Shown here: positions 1-7,439 of the stretch, piece by piece
Layout of the letters: the number at the start of each line of letters is the position of its first letter
How positions within the stretch are numbered: position 1 is the first letter of the stretch
NCBI GenBank assembly: GCA_013388835.1
Contig: JACAEL010000032.1
Location: 1-34,539 of the forward strand
Reading direction: 5' to 3'
Source: Candidatus Thorarchaeota archaeon
GTDB taxonomy: Archaea > Asgardarchaeota > Thorarchaeia > Thorarchaeales > Thorarchaeaceae
DNA: 34,539 nucleotides
Notes under the pieces: model-generated
Databases searched by the model: none
Seen by the model: only the letters and a program-made list of their open reading frames with translations
Told to the model about the DNA's origin: nothing
Position numbers and translations under genes: made by a program

Positions 1-1
1 G

Positions 2-952
2 CTCATGACCGAGAGTTCTCTGGAGCCTGTTGTCCTCTTCATCGACGAGATGGAAGGTCCTTACAACACGTTTGGTGAAGAGGGTGAGAGGAAGTTCTTG
101 GAAGTCATCAAACGTGTCTACAATGAATGCAGTAACGTCGTGATAGTCTCATCGTGTCTGAGCGAGATATGGGACCGCATTCATGGATTGGCCGACGCTC
201 CGACTCAGTCACGAATGGAAGAGGCCGTCAGACTCCGCCACTTCACCAAGGAGGATGTGGAGGCATTCGTGACACAGAGCATGAAGTCCTACTGGGATGA
301 GCAGAACCTTGATCCTCCACCGGACCCTCTGTTCCCTCTGACCGGAAAGGAGATCGAAGAGGCCTTCAAGAAGTCCAAGGGTGTTCCCCGTGAGGCCATA
401 CGTGTGCTGATTGGAGCGAGCGACAAGATACTGTTCGGAAAGAAGGAGGCTGCTGTTGAACCTCAGTCAGACTATGTGCTCAAACTGACACCAACCGTGA
501 TGGTGAGCGCTGTCGTCAAGGCGTTCCAGCTGACCGGCAAGACCAAGGGCTACAACGTCCAGACCCATGTTGAGTCCGGTGAGTCCGAGTCTGACGTCGG
601 GGCAGTCGTGAGCATCGAGAAGGACGGGGCGACCCATATGATCGCTATTGATGTCCCCACAGTCAAGAGCTGGGACCGCAGTGCAGGTGTCGCTGCCTTC
701 TACTCTGCGAAGCGGCTCAAGGACGCTATTGGGTCCGGCCGGGCAGAGGTGGGACTTGTGGTCGTTCCTAAGAAGACCAAGGGCGCGAAGTTCGAGTCGG
801 TCCTCTCAGAGATGGGCTCGAAACTCCATGTGATGCCTCTCACCGAGCAGTCGGCGGTCGCAATGTTCGAAGCAACCAATACTGACGCAACCACGCCTGA
901 GGAGGAGGCTCTGCTCGCCAGCTTCATCGACAGAGTCTTCTCTGCAACATGA
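2..952 (+). CDS. AAA+/ORC-like P-loop ATPase, 3' part (5' end outside window)
   Basis: The reading frame is open to the left edge, so the Walker A half is missing and the ATG at 5 is probably internal. Counting from that ATG, a Walker B motif (VVLFIDEMEG, about residues 9-18) is followed by a sensor-1-like strand (NVVIVSSC, about 44-51), then a helical lid (HFTKEDVEAFV and KGVPREAIRVLIGAS). This order fits archaeal ORC/Cdc6-like or related AAA+ ATPases. The last 150 residues form a separate alpha/beta domain with alternating hydrophobic strands (HMIAID, VGLVVVP) that could be a restriction-endonuclease-like fold; that is inference, and no confirmed catalytic set was recognised. The gene converges on the acetyltransferase gene, 74 nt away. 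The role is unknown; DNA-associated ATPase is the best guess. Confidence 0.6.
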   Translation, partial: LMTESSLEPVVLFIDEMEGPYNTFGEEGERKFLEVIKRVYNECSNVVIVSSCLSEIWDRIHGLADAPTQSRMEEAVRLRHFTKEDVEAFVTQSMKSYWDEQNLDPPPDPLFPLTGKEIEEAFKKSKGVPREAIRVLIGASDKILFGKKEAAVEPQSDYVLKLTPTVMVSAVVKAFQLTGKTKGYNVQTHVESGESESDVGAVVSIEKDGATHMIAIDVPTVKSWDRSAGVAAFYSAKRLKDAIGSGRAEVGLVVVPKKTKGAKFESVLSEMGSKLHVMPLTEQSAVAMFEATNTDATTPEEEALLASFIDRVFSAT

Positions 953-972
953 GGTATGGGAGTTTCGATGGT

Positions 973-1024
973 CATCAGCATACGCTGATGAAGCGACATG
1001 TCGCAATCAGTAGCCAGGCTGGCT
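973..1024. terminator. Three consecutive inverted repeats between convergent genes
   Basis: Three perfect dyads lie back to back in the 74-nt gap between two convergent stop codons. CATCAGC/GCTGATG has a 4-nt loop (973-990). GCGACATGTCGC is a 12-nt perfect palindrome (993-1004). AGCCA/TGGCT has a 3-nt loop (1012-1024). The position suggests bidirectional transcript 3'-end formation or insulation. No long T-run follows on either strand, so a classical intrinsic terminator is not shown. Confidence 0.4.
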
Positions 1025-1026
1025 CT

Positions 1027-2211
1027 CTAGAAGTCCTCGGTCAACCATGGGACCGCTCTTGGGAGCCAGTCCATGAGGGGGCCCTGAACCTCACCTGACA
1101 GCCAGCCCATGCTCGCCATCTGTTCAAGTGACAGAGTCCCGTATAGGAGCGCAGTCAGTCCTTCAATGGTCACCTGTGCGCTGGGCCTCTTGTCTGACCT
1201 TGTCACCGAGAGCTTGCCACCCACACCCGTGAAGAGATAGGTGCCTGTGTTGGATGTCAGACAGGGGTCCTCAACACTGAGCACGACTTCTCCCTCTTCG
1301 TTGACGGGTATTCCCTCGAAGGCCTGTTGCACATCGATGACTCTGGACATGTGAACTATTCTCGATGTCAACGTAGGATTGTGCACTCCCGATATCCAGT
1401 GATAGTAGTCGTCTGCTCTCGGGTCCACTGGAATGGAGACCTTGACGACTTGGTCGGCATGGAGATACAAAAAGGTCAGGAGGGCGTTCCGTGCCTGCAG
1501 GTTTGACCACAGTATCTCCCTGACAGATATCCGACCCGTCTCAGCCCAGTCGTATCCCTCACCGTAGCCCCTGATACCATAGACAACGACTCCCTCTGGT
1601 GTCATGTCGGGACCGTATGCAATTGCCATCTTGGACTTCATGTACTTGGTGAGTTCGTCCCATCTCTTCTGAGACCTTCTCACACCCCCATGTGCAGCCG
1701 TGACGACCCGAGAGTGCACCGAGGTCCACGGCTCCTTTCCCTCAGCAGGGTCAACCATCATGACGGAGTATCCTTCTGGCATCGACCTGTTGACGATGTT
1801 GCTGGGATTGAGTTCGAGGACTCCCAGAGGTGGCATCTTGACATACCCCACCCTCATGTAGAACGAGTCCTTGAAGGGATACAGACAGCTGACTGCATAG
1901 TCGCTTCGCTGTATGTCCGCCATCATCTTCATGATCATATCACGGACGTGGCCCTGACGACGGTGTTCTGGTGTGCTTGCCACCATCGCCACTCCGCCCA
2001 TCTTCTTCCAGACCCCTCTCACATTCTGTTCAAGCGGCAACACTCGAGCTAGCGCGACGACGCGTTCCTTCTCTTCCACGACGTAGTGTTCATCGTACGA
2101 ATCTATGAATCTCTCTCTCGCCATGTCTGTATACGACTCGGGAAATGAGTACGAGTAGCCTGCAACCCTGAGATAGCTGTCCACATCATCTGCGGTAGCC
2201 CTGCGTATCAT
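1027..2211 (-). CDS. Eis-like GNAT acetyltransferase with C-terminal SCP2-type domain
   Basis: This 394-aa protein has the architecture of the Eis (enhanced intracellular survival) family: an N-terminal GNAT domain, a second GNAT-like domain and an SCP2-like C-terminal domain. The start MIRRATADDVDSYLRVAGY is a typical GNAT opening. The acetyl-CoA binding motif is VASTPEHRRQGHVRDMI (about residues 77-93), and LYPFKDSFYMRVGY follows, carrying the Tyr region used in Eis catalysis. The chain ends in Phe; in mycobacterial Eis the terminal Phe carboxylate acts in catalysis (established knowledge). Length agrees with Eis (about 400 aa). Eis proteins acetylate amines such as aminoglycosides or lysine side chains; the substrate here is unknown. 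A possible TATA-like element (CCTTAACTG) lies at 2246-2254. It appears monocistronic. Confidence 0.85.
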   Translation of the reverse strand: MIRRATADDVDSYLRVAGYSYSFPESYTDMARERFIDSYDEHYVVEEKERVVALARVLPLEQNVRGVWKKMGGVAMVASTPEHRRQGHVRDMIMKMMADIQRSDYAVSCLYPFKDSFYMRVGYVKMPPLGVLELNPSNIVNRSMPEGYSVMMVDPAEGKEPWTSVHSRVVTAAHGGVRRSQKRWDELTKYMKSKMAIAYGPDMTPEGVVVYGIRGYGEGYDWAETGRISVREILWSNLQARNALLTFLYLHADQVVKVSIPVDPRADDYYHWISGVHNPTLTSRIVHMSRVIDVQQAFEGIPVNEEGEVVLSVEDPCLTSNTGTYLFTGVGGKLSVTRSDKRPSAQVTIEGLTALLYGTLSLEQMASMGWLSGEVQGPLMDWLPRAVPWLTEDF

Positions 2212-2285
2212 GTTCGGTCTCCGGACACTTGACTGTCCACTTGACCAGTTAAGGATGTCCCACAGAGCTGCGGATGGAGGACCAG

Positions 2286-3368
2286 TCAGCTGACCAGCAC
2301 ATCGACAAAACCCGGAGTGCCGCGAACATCCTCGGTGGAGATGACTTGACCTTCTTGTCCGAGTCGACTGAGAATGCCCGGGTCTGGCATACCCCAGTCC
2401 TTGCGTGGATATGTGGAGACCAGAAAGCGTGGTTTCCGTGCCTTGTCAATCAGGGACTTCCAGACTTCTGGCATCGCGACAGGTGTACCGTTCGGGCTGG
2501 CATGGTGCGCGACCTTCAGGAGGTCGACCGGTCTGAGCACTCCCTTCTCATGCATGACCTCCCAGCTGGGAAGCTCGGCATCGCCGGGAAACAGCAGAAG
2601 CTTTCCCTTCCACTCCAGAGAAAAGACCAGGCTCGTCGAGTTGTCATACTCTCTCTCTGCCATGAGCAAGTCCTTGAGGGCGACCCGTGACTTGATTCTC
2701 TCTCTTATCATGTCAAGAATAAGGCCTCTGCCAATCGAGCGTCTCTCCGGTGCTGTCAACAGCTTGGAGAACGTCCTCTCAGTGTATGCAGTGTTGTCTC
2801 TCTCTGGAGCCAGTATCTCAATCTTCGCCCCCGTCCCTCTGAGAAAGGGGGCAAGCACTTGGTGTGCACCACGAGCCAGGTATCGCACTCTGTCACCAAG
2901 CTCCTTACAGAGCTCGTCAAGCATCCGGTCGGTCTCATCTCTGTCTTCGGCAAGCGCCCTTGTCTCCTCGTCGCTCTTCTCGGACTTCAGTCTCGACTTG
3001 AGGTCCTTCATGACCGTGTCGAGAGCACTCATGACTGGGCCGTCGCGTGTACCGGCTCTCATGGCCTCTGCAGTCCTGAGATGATGCGTCGTCAGAAGGA
3101 CCTCTGTCTTTGCGTCAAGCTCACTGAGATGATTGTGCAAGCCCTTGAAGTGGTCCATGTGGCCGTGCGAGAGGAACACTGCCAGAGGGTCGTCTCCCAC
3201 TTGCTCTAGTATGTCTTTACACACTGCCTTCAGGTATGCCTTGTCCTTTCCCCGTGTGCTTCCGAAGTCAACCAGTAGGTGTTTCCTTTCCTTTCCCGCA
3301 GGCAGTGTAACAAGAATACAGTCGCCAAGACCGACGTTGTAGGCTCTCACTCTTAGCGTTTCTGACAC
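2286..3368 (-). CDS. Metallo-beta-lactamase-fold hydrolase, ComEC C-terminal-domain type
   Basis: The protein begins with the MBL-fold opening LRVRAYNVGLGDCILVTLP and carries the zinc motif HGHMDH (about residues 68-73 from the chosen start). Near the C-terminus are FPGDAELPSWEVM and LLKVAHHASPNGT, which match the GDA and HH motifs of the ComEC/Rec2 soluble domain. No membrane segments are present, so this is a free-standing cytosolic version. A charged helical insert (about residues 110-160) interrupts the core. The open frame extends to an ATG at 3398, but a TATA-like box at 3416-3423 would place transcription start near 3394, so the GTG at 3368 is preferred; GTG at 3380 is also possible. 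The substrate is probably nucleic acid or a phosphoester, by family only. It lies 75 nt upstream of the acetyltransferase start, on the same strand. Confidence 0.85.
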   Translation of the reverse strand: MSETLRVRAYNVGLGDCILVTLPAGKERKHLLVDFGSTRGKDKAYLKAVCKDILEQVGDDPLAVFLSHGHMDHFKGLHNHLSELDAKTEVLLTTHHLRTAEAMRAGTRDGPVMSALDTVMKDLKSRLKSEKSDEETRALAEDRDETDRMLDELCKELGDRVRYLARGAHQVLAPFLRGTGAKIEILAPERDNTAYTERTFSKLLTAPERRSIGRGLILDMIRERIKSRVALKDLLMAEREYDNSTSLVFSLEWKGKLLLFPGDAELPSWEVMHEKGVLRPVDLLKVAHHASPNGTPVAMPEVWKSLIDKARKPRFLVSTYPRKDWGMPDPGILSRLGQEGQVISTEDVRGTPGFVDVLVS

Positions 3369-3415
3369 GGCGCATCCCACTTGACATGGGTGGTCCATCC
3401 TTATGGACGTAATTC

Positions 3416-3423
3416 GGATAAAG
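3416..3423 (-). promoter_or_regulatory. TATA-like box upstream of the MBL-fold gene
   Basis: On the minus strand the sequence reads CTTTATCC. It resembles boxes upstream of several other genes here (CTTTTATC, CTTTATCT). Archaeal transcription starts about 25 nt downstream of the box centre, near 3394, which would put the upstream ATG (3398) outside the transcript. Confidence 0.4.
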
Positions 3424-3638
3424 TCGTCTTGGTGTGCTTGGTGTTGGTTTGCTGTGAACTACATGAGACCTAATCATCGTCTGTCTTCGGCAGTTCGAGA
3501 CTCCTGCGTTTCAAGCATGCGCTCGGTCGAAGTCTACAGCGCAAATCGGCCGTGATCTTCCACTTCTCCATCTGGGTCGTCTTCACTCTTGCTGTCTTGT
3601 GTCCCAGTATCTACGACCAGCAAGTGCTCGGATGGGAG

Positions 3639-5087
3639 TCACACTTCACTGGTGTATTCGCTGTCAGTGCGGATTGAGCTGAGGTCTTGCGCCCTTGGTA
3701 TCGGATAGCGATAGCCCTTCCATATCATCAGAGTGCCTACGAGCGTTATCATCGAACAGATGGCGAACGAGACTGCAAACCCGTACATTGGCAGGATGAA
3801 GCTGAATGCATAAATCACTGGTATGGACGCGATTATTGTCAGTGCTGGCCTGAGCGAGTAGAGGCTGTTGCGAATCCTGTTGGGAACCACGTCGATTATG
3901 ACTCTCATCTCCAAGACCTCGGCGAAGGCACCGAAGAAGTCACCTGCTGTGAAGACGATGAAGACTACCACTAGAGCAGGAACAGAGTCCACCGGCACCT
4001 GGAACAATGGAGTCTGTGTGAACGGAATGAATACGGAGAGCAGCTCTGCCGTTGCGGGGTTTGGAGGCGGCCAGAAGAGTGTCGTTGCGGCAAGCAACAC
4101 AAAGAACGCCACCCCTCCGAACTGGACGAGTCTGAAGCGTGGCACCCACTTGATAGGGTCGAAGCGTGCTGACCAGAACCCGCTCCGTTCCTGAGCGACG
4201 GCGTTTGGCACAAAGACCAGAGTCCTGTACCCGGCCACAGCAACATCAGTCAGGAGATAGATGAAGTACATGGGGAACAACAGGAGCTGCCACCACACAT
4301 TGCCCACACAAAACAGGACTATGTCGCCGAGTATCACTAGCGCCACAAATCGACTTGAGAAGACAAACCTCACTCCGTCCGCCAGGATACCAGCATAGCT
4401 TCCGGACTCCCCATTCTCCTTCTTCCTGATCTCCTCGGTCTCAGGAAAGTCCCTCACTGCCTTGAGCACCGCAAAGGCAAGCAGCACACAGGCAACAGCC
4501 TGAAGCTTGAACACCCACTGCCTAGAGTAGAGCATGGCAAGCCACGCTCCCGGCAGTAGTATGAGTGTGGAGATTATCTCGTAGACCATTGCCATGCGAC
4601 CCTTCAGCTTGCCGTATTGTTTTCGGTCCGAGTCATGTGGCATGGCCACTCTGTAGTTGTTGTCAAACCATGCATCCACTGCACCACTCTGCTGCGACTG
4701 ACCAAGACCATTGAGCGCGTAGATCAAGATGAAGTGCTCGTAGGGTGACGCGGTGTCGACGAGGGAGGTCAACCAATAAGCAAGGCTGAAGCACAAGAGT
4801 GCAGAAGCCAGTACCCATCTCTGGCCTATCTTGTCACCGACCGCCCCGCTTGGATAGTCGAGGAAGGTCTGGACCACAAGCTGGATTATCACAAGCAACC
4901 CCACCCGCTCAAGCCCTAGGATATAGTCCCCTCCACCAAGACTCTCCGCTATGTAGATCATCCAGAATGTGGTGCTGATTGTGAATGTCATTGCCATGGT
5001 TGGCATGAGCAGTACGATACGCTGAATCAGTGTGGTCACTTTGGGAGTGGGCGTCACCAGTCCGAAGAAGCGTGCAAAGAGGGCCAT
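3639..5087 (-). CDS. MFS-family membrane transporter
   Basis: This is a protein of about 482 aa with roughly a dozen hydrophobic helices. The loop after helix 2 reads LDYPSGAVGDKIGQRWVL, the major-facilitator motif A (G-x3-D-x-x-G-x-R). A second helix bundle begins after a charged central loop (DFPETEEIRKKENGESG), as is usual for MFS six-plus-six topology. A large loop with FWSARFDPIKWVPR separates helices in the second half. The frame can start at GTG 5099, but ATG 5087 has GGTGA five bases upstream and is preferred. The substrate cannot be told from sequence, and no neighbour suggests one. The 240-nt gap to the MBL-fold gene shows no other supported gene. Confidence 0.85.
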   Translation of the reverse strand: MALFARFFGLVTPTPKVTTLIQRIVLLMPTMAMTFTISTTFWMIYIAESLGGGDYILGLERVGLLVIIQLVVQTFLDYPSGAVGDKIGQRWVLASALLCFSLAYWLTSLVDTASPYEHFILIYALNGLGQSQQSGAVDAWFDNNYRVAMPHDSDRKQYGKLKGRMAMVYEIISTLILLPGAWLAMLYSRQWVFKLQAVACVLLAFAVLKAVRDFPETEEIRKKENGESGSYAGILADGVRFVFSSRFVALVILGDIVLFCVGNVWWQLLLFPMYFIYLLTDVAVAGYRTLVFVPNAVAQERSGFWSARFDPIKWVPRFRLVQFGGVAFFVLLAATTLFWPPPNPATAELLSVFIPFTQTPLFQVPVDSVPALVVVFIVFTAGDFFGAFAEVLEMRVIIDVVPNRIRNSLYSLRPALTIIASIPVIYAFSFILPMYGFAVSFAICSMITLVGTLMIWKGYRYPIPRAQDLSSIRTDSEYTSEV

Positions 5088-5452
5088 AGGGGTCACCACA
5101 TCTGGTCGTGCGTCCTTCTGGACAGAACATCAATCTGCCTCTCGATGCCAACGAGAGCCGAAGCACGTTGGAACGGGTGTCATGTCAGCCGGACCAGGTT
5201 CGGGCGGTTCATCACTTCGACATGGCAGCAAATGAACTGAGTCAGACATGAATTCGCAGCATTGATGAAGACTATGGTGATGGTTACCACAGTGAGCATC
5301 ACTTGGTCCAGAGTCTCATGTCTCATGGGTTACCCAAGGAGCTTTAGGACGGAGTCTCTCCTGAGGAAATCCTTTTATGGTGTCCAAAGGTTCGGGGCCG
5401 CCCAGCCTAGTCTGGCCAAGTCCGTGTTGAAAGCTAGAGTGTGGCTCAAATG
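5088..5452. other. Divergent intergenic region, 365 nt
   Basis: This gap separates the minus-strand MFS gene from the plus-strand surface-protein gene. The only element I can support is the TATA-like box at 5373-5380 serving the surface protein. A 63-codon open stretch (5262-5453, plus) crosses that box, lacks family features and is judged non-coding. No tRNA or strong hairpin was seen. Confidence 0.5.
5366..5380 (+). promoter_or_regulatory. BRE/TATA-like promoter of the surface-protein gene
   Basis: GAAATCC is followed directly by TTTTATGG (5373-5380), a plausible archaeal BRE plus TATA box. Transcription would start near 5400, giving a leader of about 50 nt before the ATG at 5453. Confidence 0.5.
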
Positions 5453-7348
5453 ATGATAAGAAGTAGCGCTTTGGCCCTGTTGCTCATCTTGCTGTTGGGA
5501 GCCGCAGCATCGTCAACTGCACCCTCAGTTCCTGTTCGGACATCTGACTACGAACTCGAGTACGAGAGTGTTATCGCCGCCACAAGCCTGCAAGTTGAGG
5601 TCGACAACTTCAACTACCTGAAGGCGTTTGATGATGACGACTTCGCATTCCATGTCTACAACTATACGTACCAGGTTGGCGGAGCGAATGTGAGCATCTA
5701 CTTCCTGAGCAACAAGACGATCTACTCGTCCAAACTCTCTCTGGGTGACGGCTCTGCTGTCTTCTACAACATCCCACAGGGGTCGTACACCTACAACGTG
5801 ACTTGGCAAGCGGCCCCCGGGGTTCAGCAGAGCGGCGTTCTTGTGTCGAATGGACCGGACGCATTCACAACTCCGAGTGTTGGCAATCTTGACCGCGAGA
5901 ACGACCTGGATGACCTCCAAGCGACTGTACTTGATGTTGACGATAACCCTGCTCAAGGACTGAACTTCTCGATCCACTTCCAGAGCAACAACAGCATCTG
6001 GGGACAGGTAATACTGGGCGCCAACGGATTCGCCAACTTCACGGATCTGCCCAATGACAACTACACTTGGAAGGTGACTGTGATGTCCGGTCCGTACACT
6101 GGTTCTGTGATCAAGAGCGGCAACTTCACTGCCGACGGCACAGCCAAGCTTGTCCATCAGTGGGTTGGTCCCATCACTGGCAACCCTGACTACTACGACC
6201 TCGAGGTGTTCACCTACTATGAGACCACTCTTGATGCCCTTCAGGGCGCTATAGTTAATGTGACGTACAAGAACGGTATGAGTATCGACGCAAAGACGAC
6301 TCCCACAAACGGTACTGTGCTGTTCATCGACCTGCCCATCGCCTTCATCAACTGGACTGTAAAACACATGGGTGAGTATCTTGGTCTTGGAAACTACTCA
6401 TATGACCTGACATCGGCGAGCTCTGATGTGCGAAAGCCGGTCATCACATCGCCGGGCGACAAGGAGTTCCTTGTAGACTCCAAGAATATCACTGTGGCAT
6501 GGCATGTGGAGGACGAACACCCCAAGCAACTGAACGTCTATCTTGACGGTGTGGTCAAGGTGACACAGTCCTACAATGCAACCAGCTATGACTACCTCTA
6601 CAATGTCACTGGATTCGCGATTGGTGTGTATAATGTGAAGTTCGAGGCCATCGACTTGAACAACAACAAAGCCGAGGACACCATCCGACTTCGAATCTAC
6701 GAAAATGTGACGCCGGTCATAGACGGGCCTGAGAACCTGACGATCTACTACATGGAGAGCGGTAGGACTCTTCGTTGGAACATAAGTGATGCGCATCCCT
6801 CCGCCTACACACTCACACGCAACACCACGGTTGTCAAGAGTGGCAACATCTCCCTGACTGAACCCTATGTGCGTCTCTCTCTTGATGGACTGGCAATCGG
6901 TTATTACGAGTTTGTACTGAGCGCAAATGACACAAGTGGAAACACTGCGAATCACACTGTGGGTGTCACGGTGAAGGCCGATGACATTGCTCCTGTCATC
7001 ACGTACGCCCCGCCATCCGTGTCCTACTACCGGGGTGACGCGCGCATTGTTCGCAACTGGACTGTGACCGACGACCACAAGAGCAAGTATTCCATAGCAG
7101 TCGATGGGTTCGTTGTTGTTGAGGCCGTGTGGGTGACAGACACCATCTCCTTTGACTTCTCGGGCCTGCTTGAGGGCGAACATTGGGTCGTTCTCACAGT
7201 CTATGATGTCGGGAACAACACTGCGGTGTCAGCGGTGCACGTGACAGTCTATCCTCCCCAGGTTGTGCTGGGACTGGCCTACGCAGGCGGCATTGTCATT
7301 CTTGTTGTCATCATAATTGCCGTCCGTATCTACCTTCGACGGAGGTAG
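5453..7348 (+). CDS. Secreted, membrane-anchored surface glycoprotein with Ig-like repeats
   Basis: This 631-aa protein has an N-terminal signal peptide (MIRSSALALLLILLLGAAAS), a long extracellular region, one C-terminal membrane helix (about residues 603-625) and a short positive RRR tail. More than twenty N-x-S/T sequons are visible, so heavy N-glycosylation is likely. The first half holds two or three beta-rich modules. The second half has three repeats of about 90 aa with the pattern PVI...P, a W-x-V/I-x-D core (WHVEDEHP, WNISDAHP, WTVTDDHK) and a closing Y/W-x-V/F strand, probably Ig or FN3-like folds. The frame opens at GTG 5441, but the ATGs at 5450 and 5453 put the signal peptide at the terminus. 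It could be an S-layer-associated or adhesion protein; no enzyme motif is seen. Confidence 0.8.
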   Translation: MIRSSALALLLILLLGAAASSTAPSVPVRTSDYELEYESVIAATSLQVEVDNFNYLKAFDDDDFAFHVYNYTYQVGGANVSIYFLSNKTIYSSKLSLGDGSAVFYNIPQGSYTYNVTWQAAPGVQQSGVLVSNGPDAFTTPSVGNLDRENDLDDLQATVLDVDDNPAQGLNFSIHFQSNNSIWGQVILGANGFANFTDLPNDNYTWKVTVMSGPYTGSVIKSGNFTADGTAKLVHQWVGPITGNPDYYDLEVFTYYETTLDALQGAIVNVTYKNGMSIDAKTTPTNGTVLFIDLPIAFINWTVKHMGEYLGLGNYSYDLTSASSDVRKPVITSPGDKEFLVDSKNITVAWHVEDEHPKQLNVYLDGVVKVTQSYNATSYDYLYNVTGFAIGVYNVKFEAIDLNNNKAEDTIRLRIYENVTPVIDGPENLTIYYMESGRTLRWNISDAHPSAYTLTRNTTVVKSGNISLTEPYVRLSLDGLAIGYYEFVLSANDTSGNTANHTVGVTVKADDIAPVITYAPPSVSYYRGDARIVRNWTVTDDHKSKYSIAVDGFVVVEAVWVTDTISFDFSGLLEGEHWVVLTVYDVGNNTAVSAVHVTVYPPQVVLGLAYAGGIVILVVIIIAVRIYLRRR

Positions 7349-7375
7349 TCTGGGCAAGACCACGGTGGCGTCACG

Positions 7376-7383
7376 CTTTTATC
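7376..7383 (+). promoter_or_regulatory. TATA-like promoter of asnS
   Basis: CTTTTATC lies 57 nt before the GTG start of asnS. Transcription would start near 7405, leaving a leader of about 35 nt that carries the ribosome binding site AGGTGA (7428-7433). Confidence 0.5.
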
Positions 7384-7439
7384 GCCGGACACGCCGGGCG
7401 TGACGACTCGTACCGTGTGACAGAGTCAGGTGACCTCAT

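Noticed and set aside
3471-3678. Hydrophobic plus-strand open frame next to the MFS gene
   Set aside because: It has no ATG, overlaps the end of the MFS gene, and pyrimidine-rich DNA easily gives such hydrophobic translations.
5262-5453. 63-codon plus-strand ORF upstream of the surface protein
   Set aside because: It covers the TATA-like box of that gene, is Ser/Met/Val-rich without family features and has no ribosome site.
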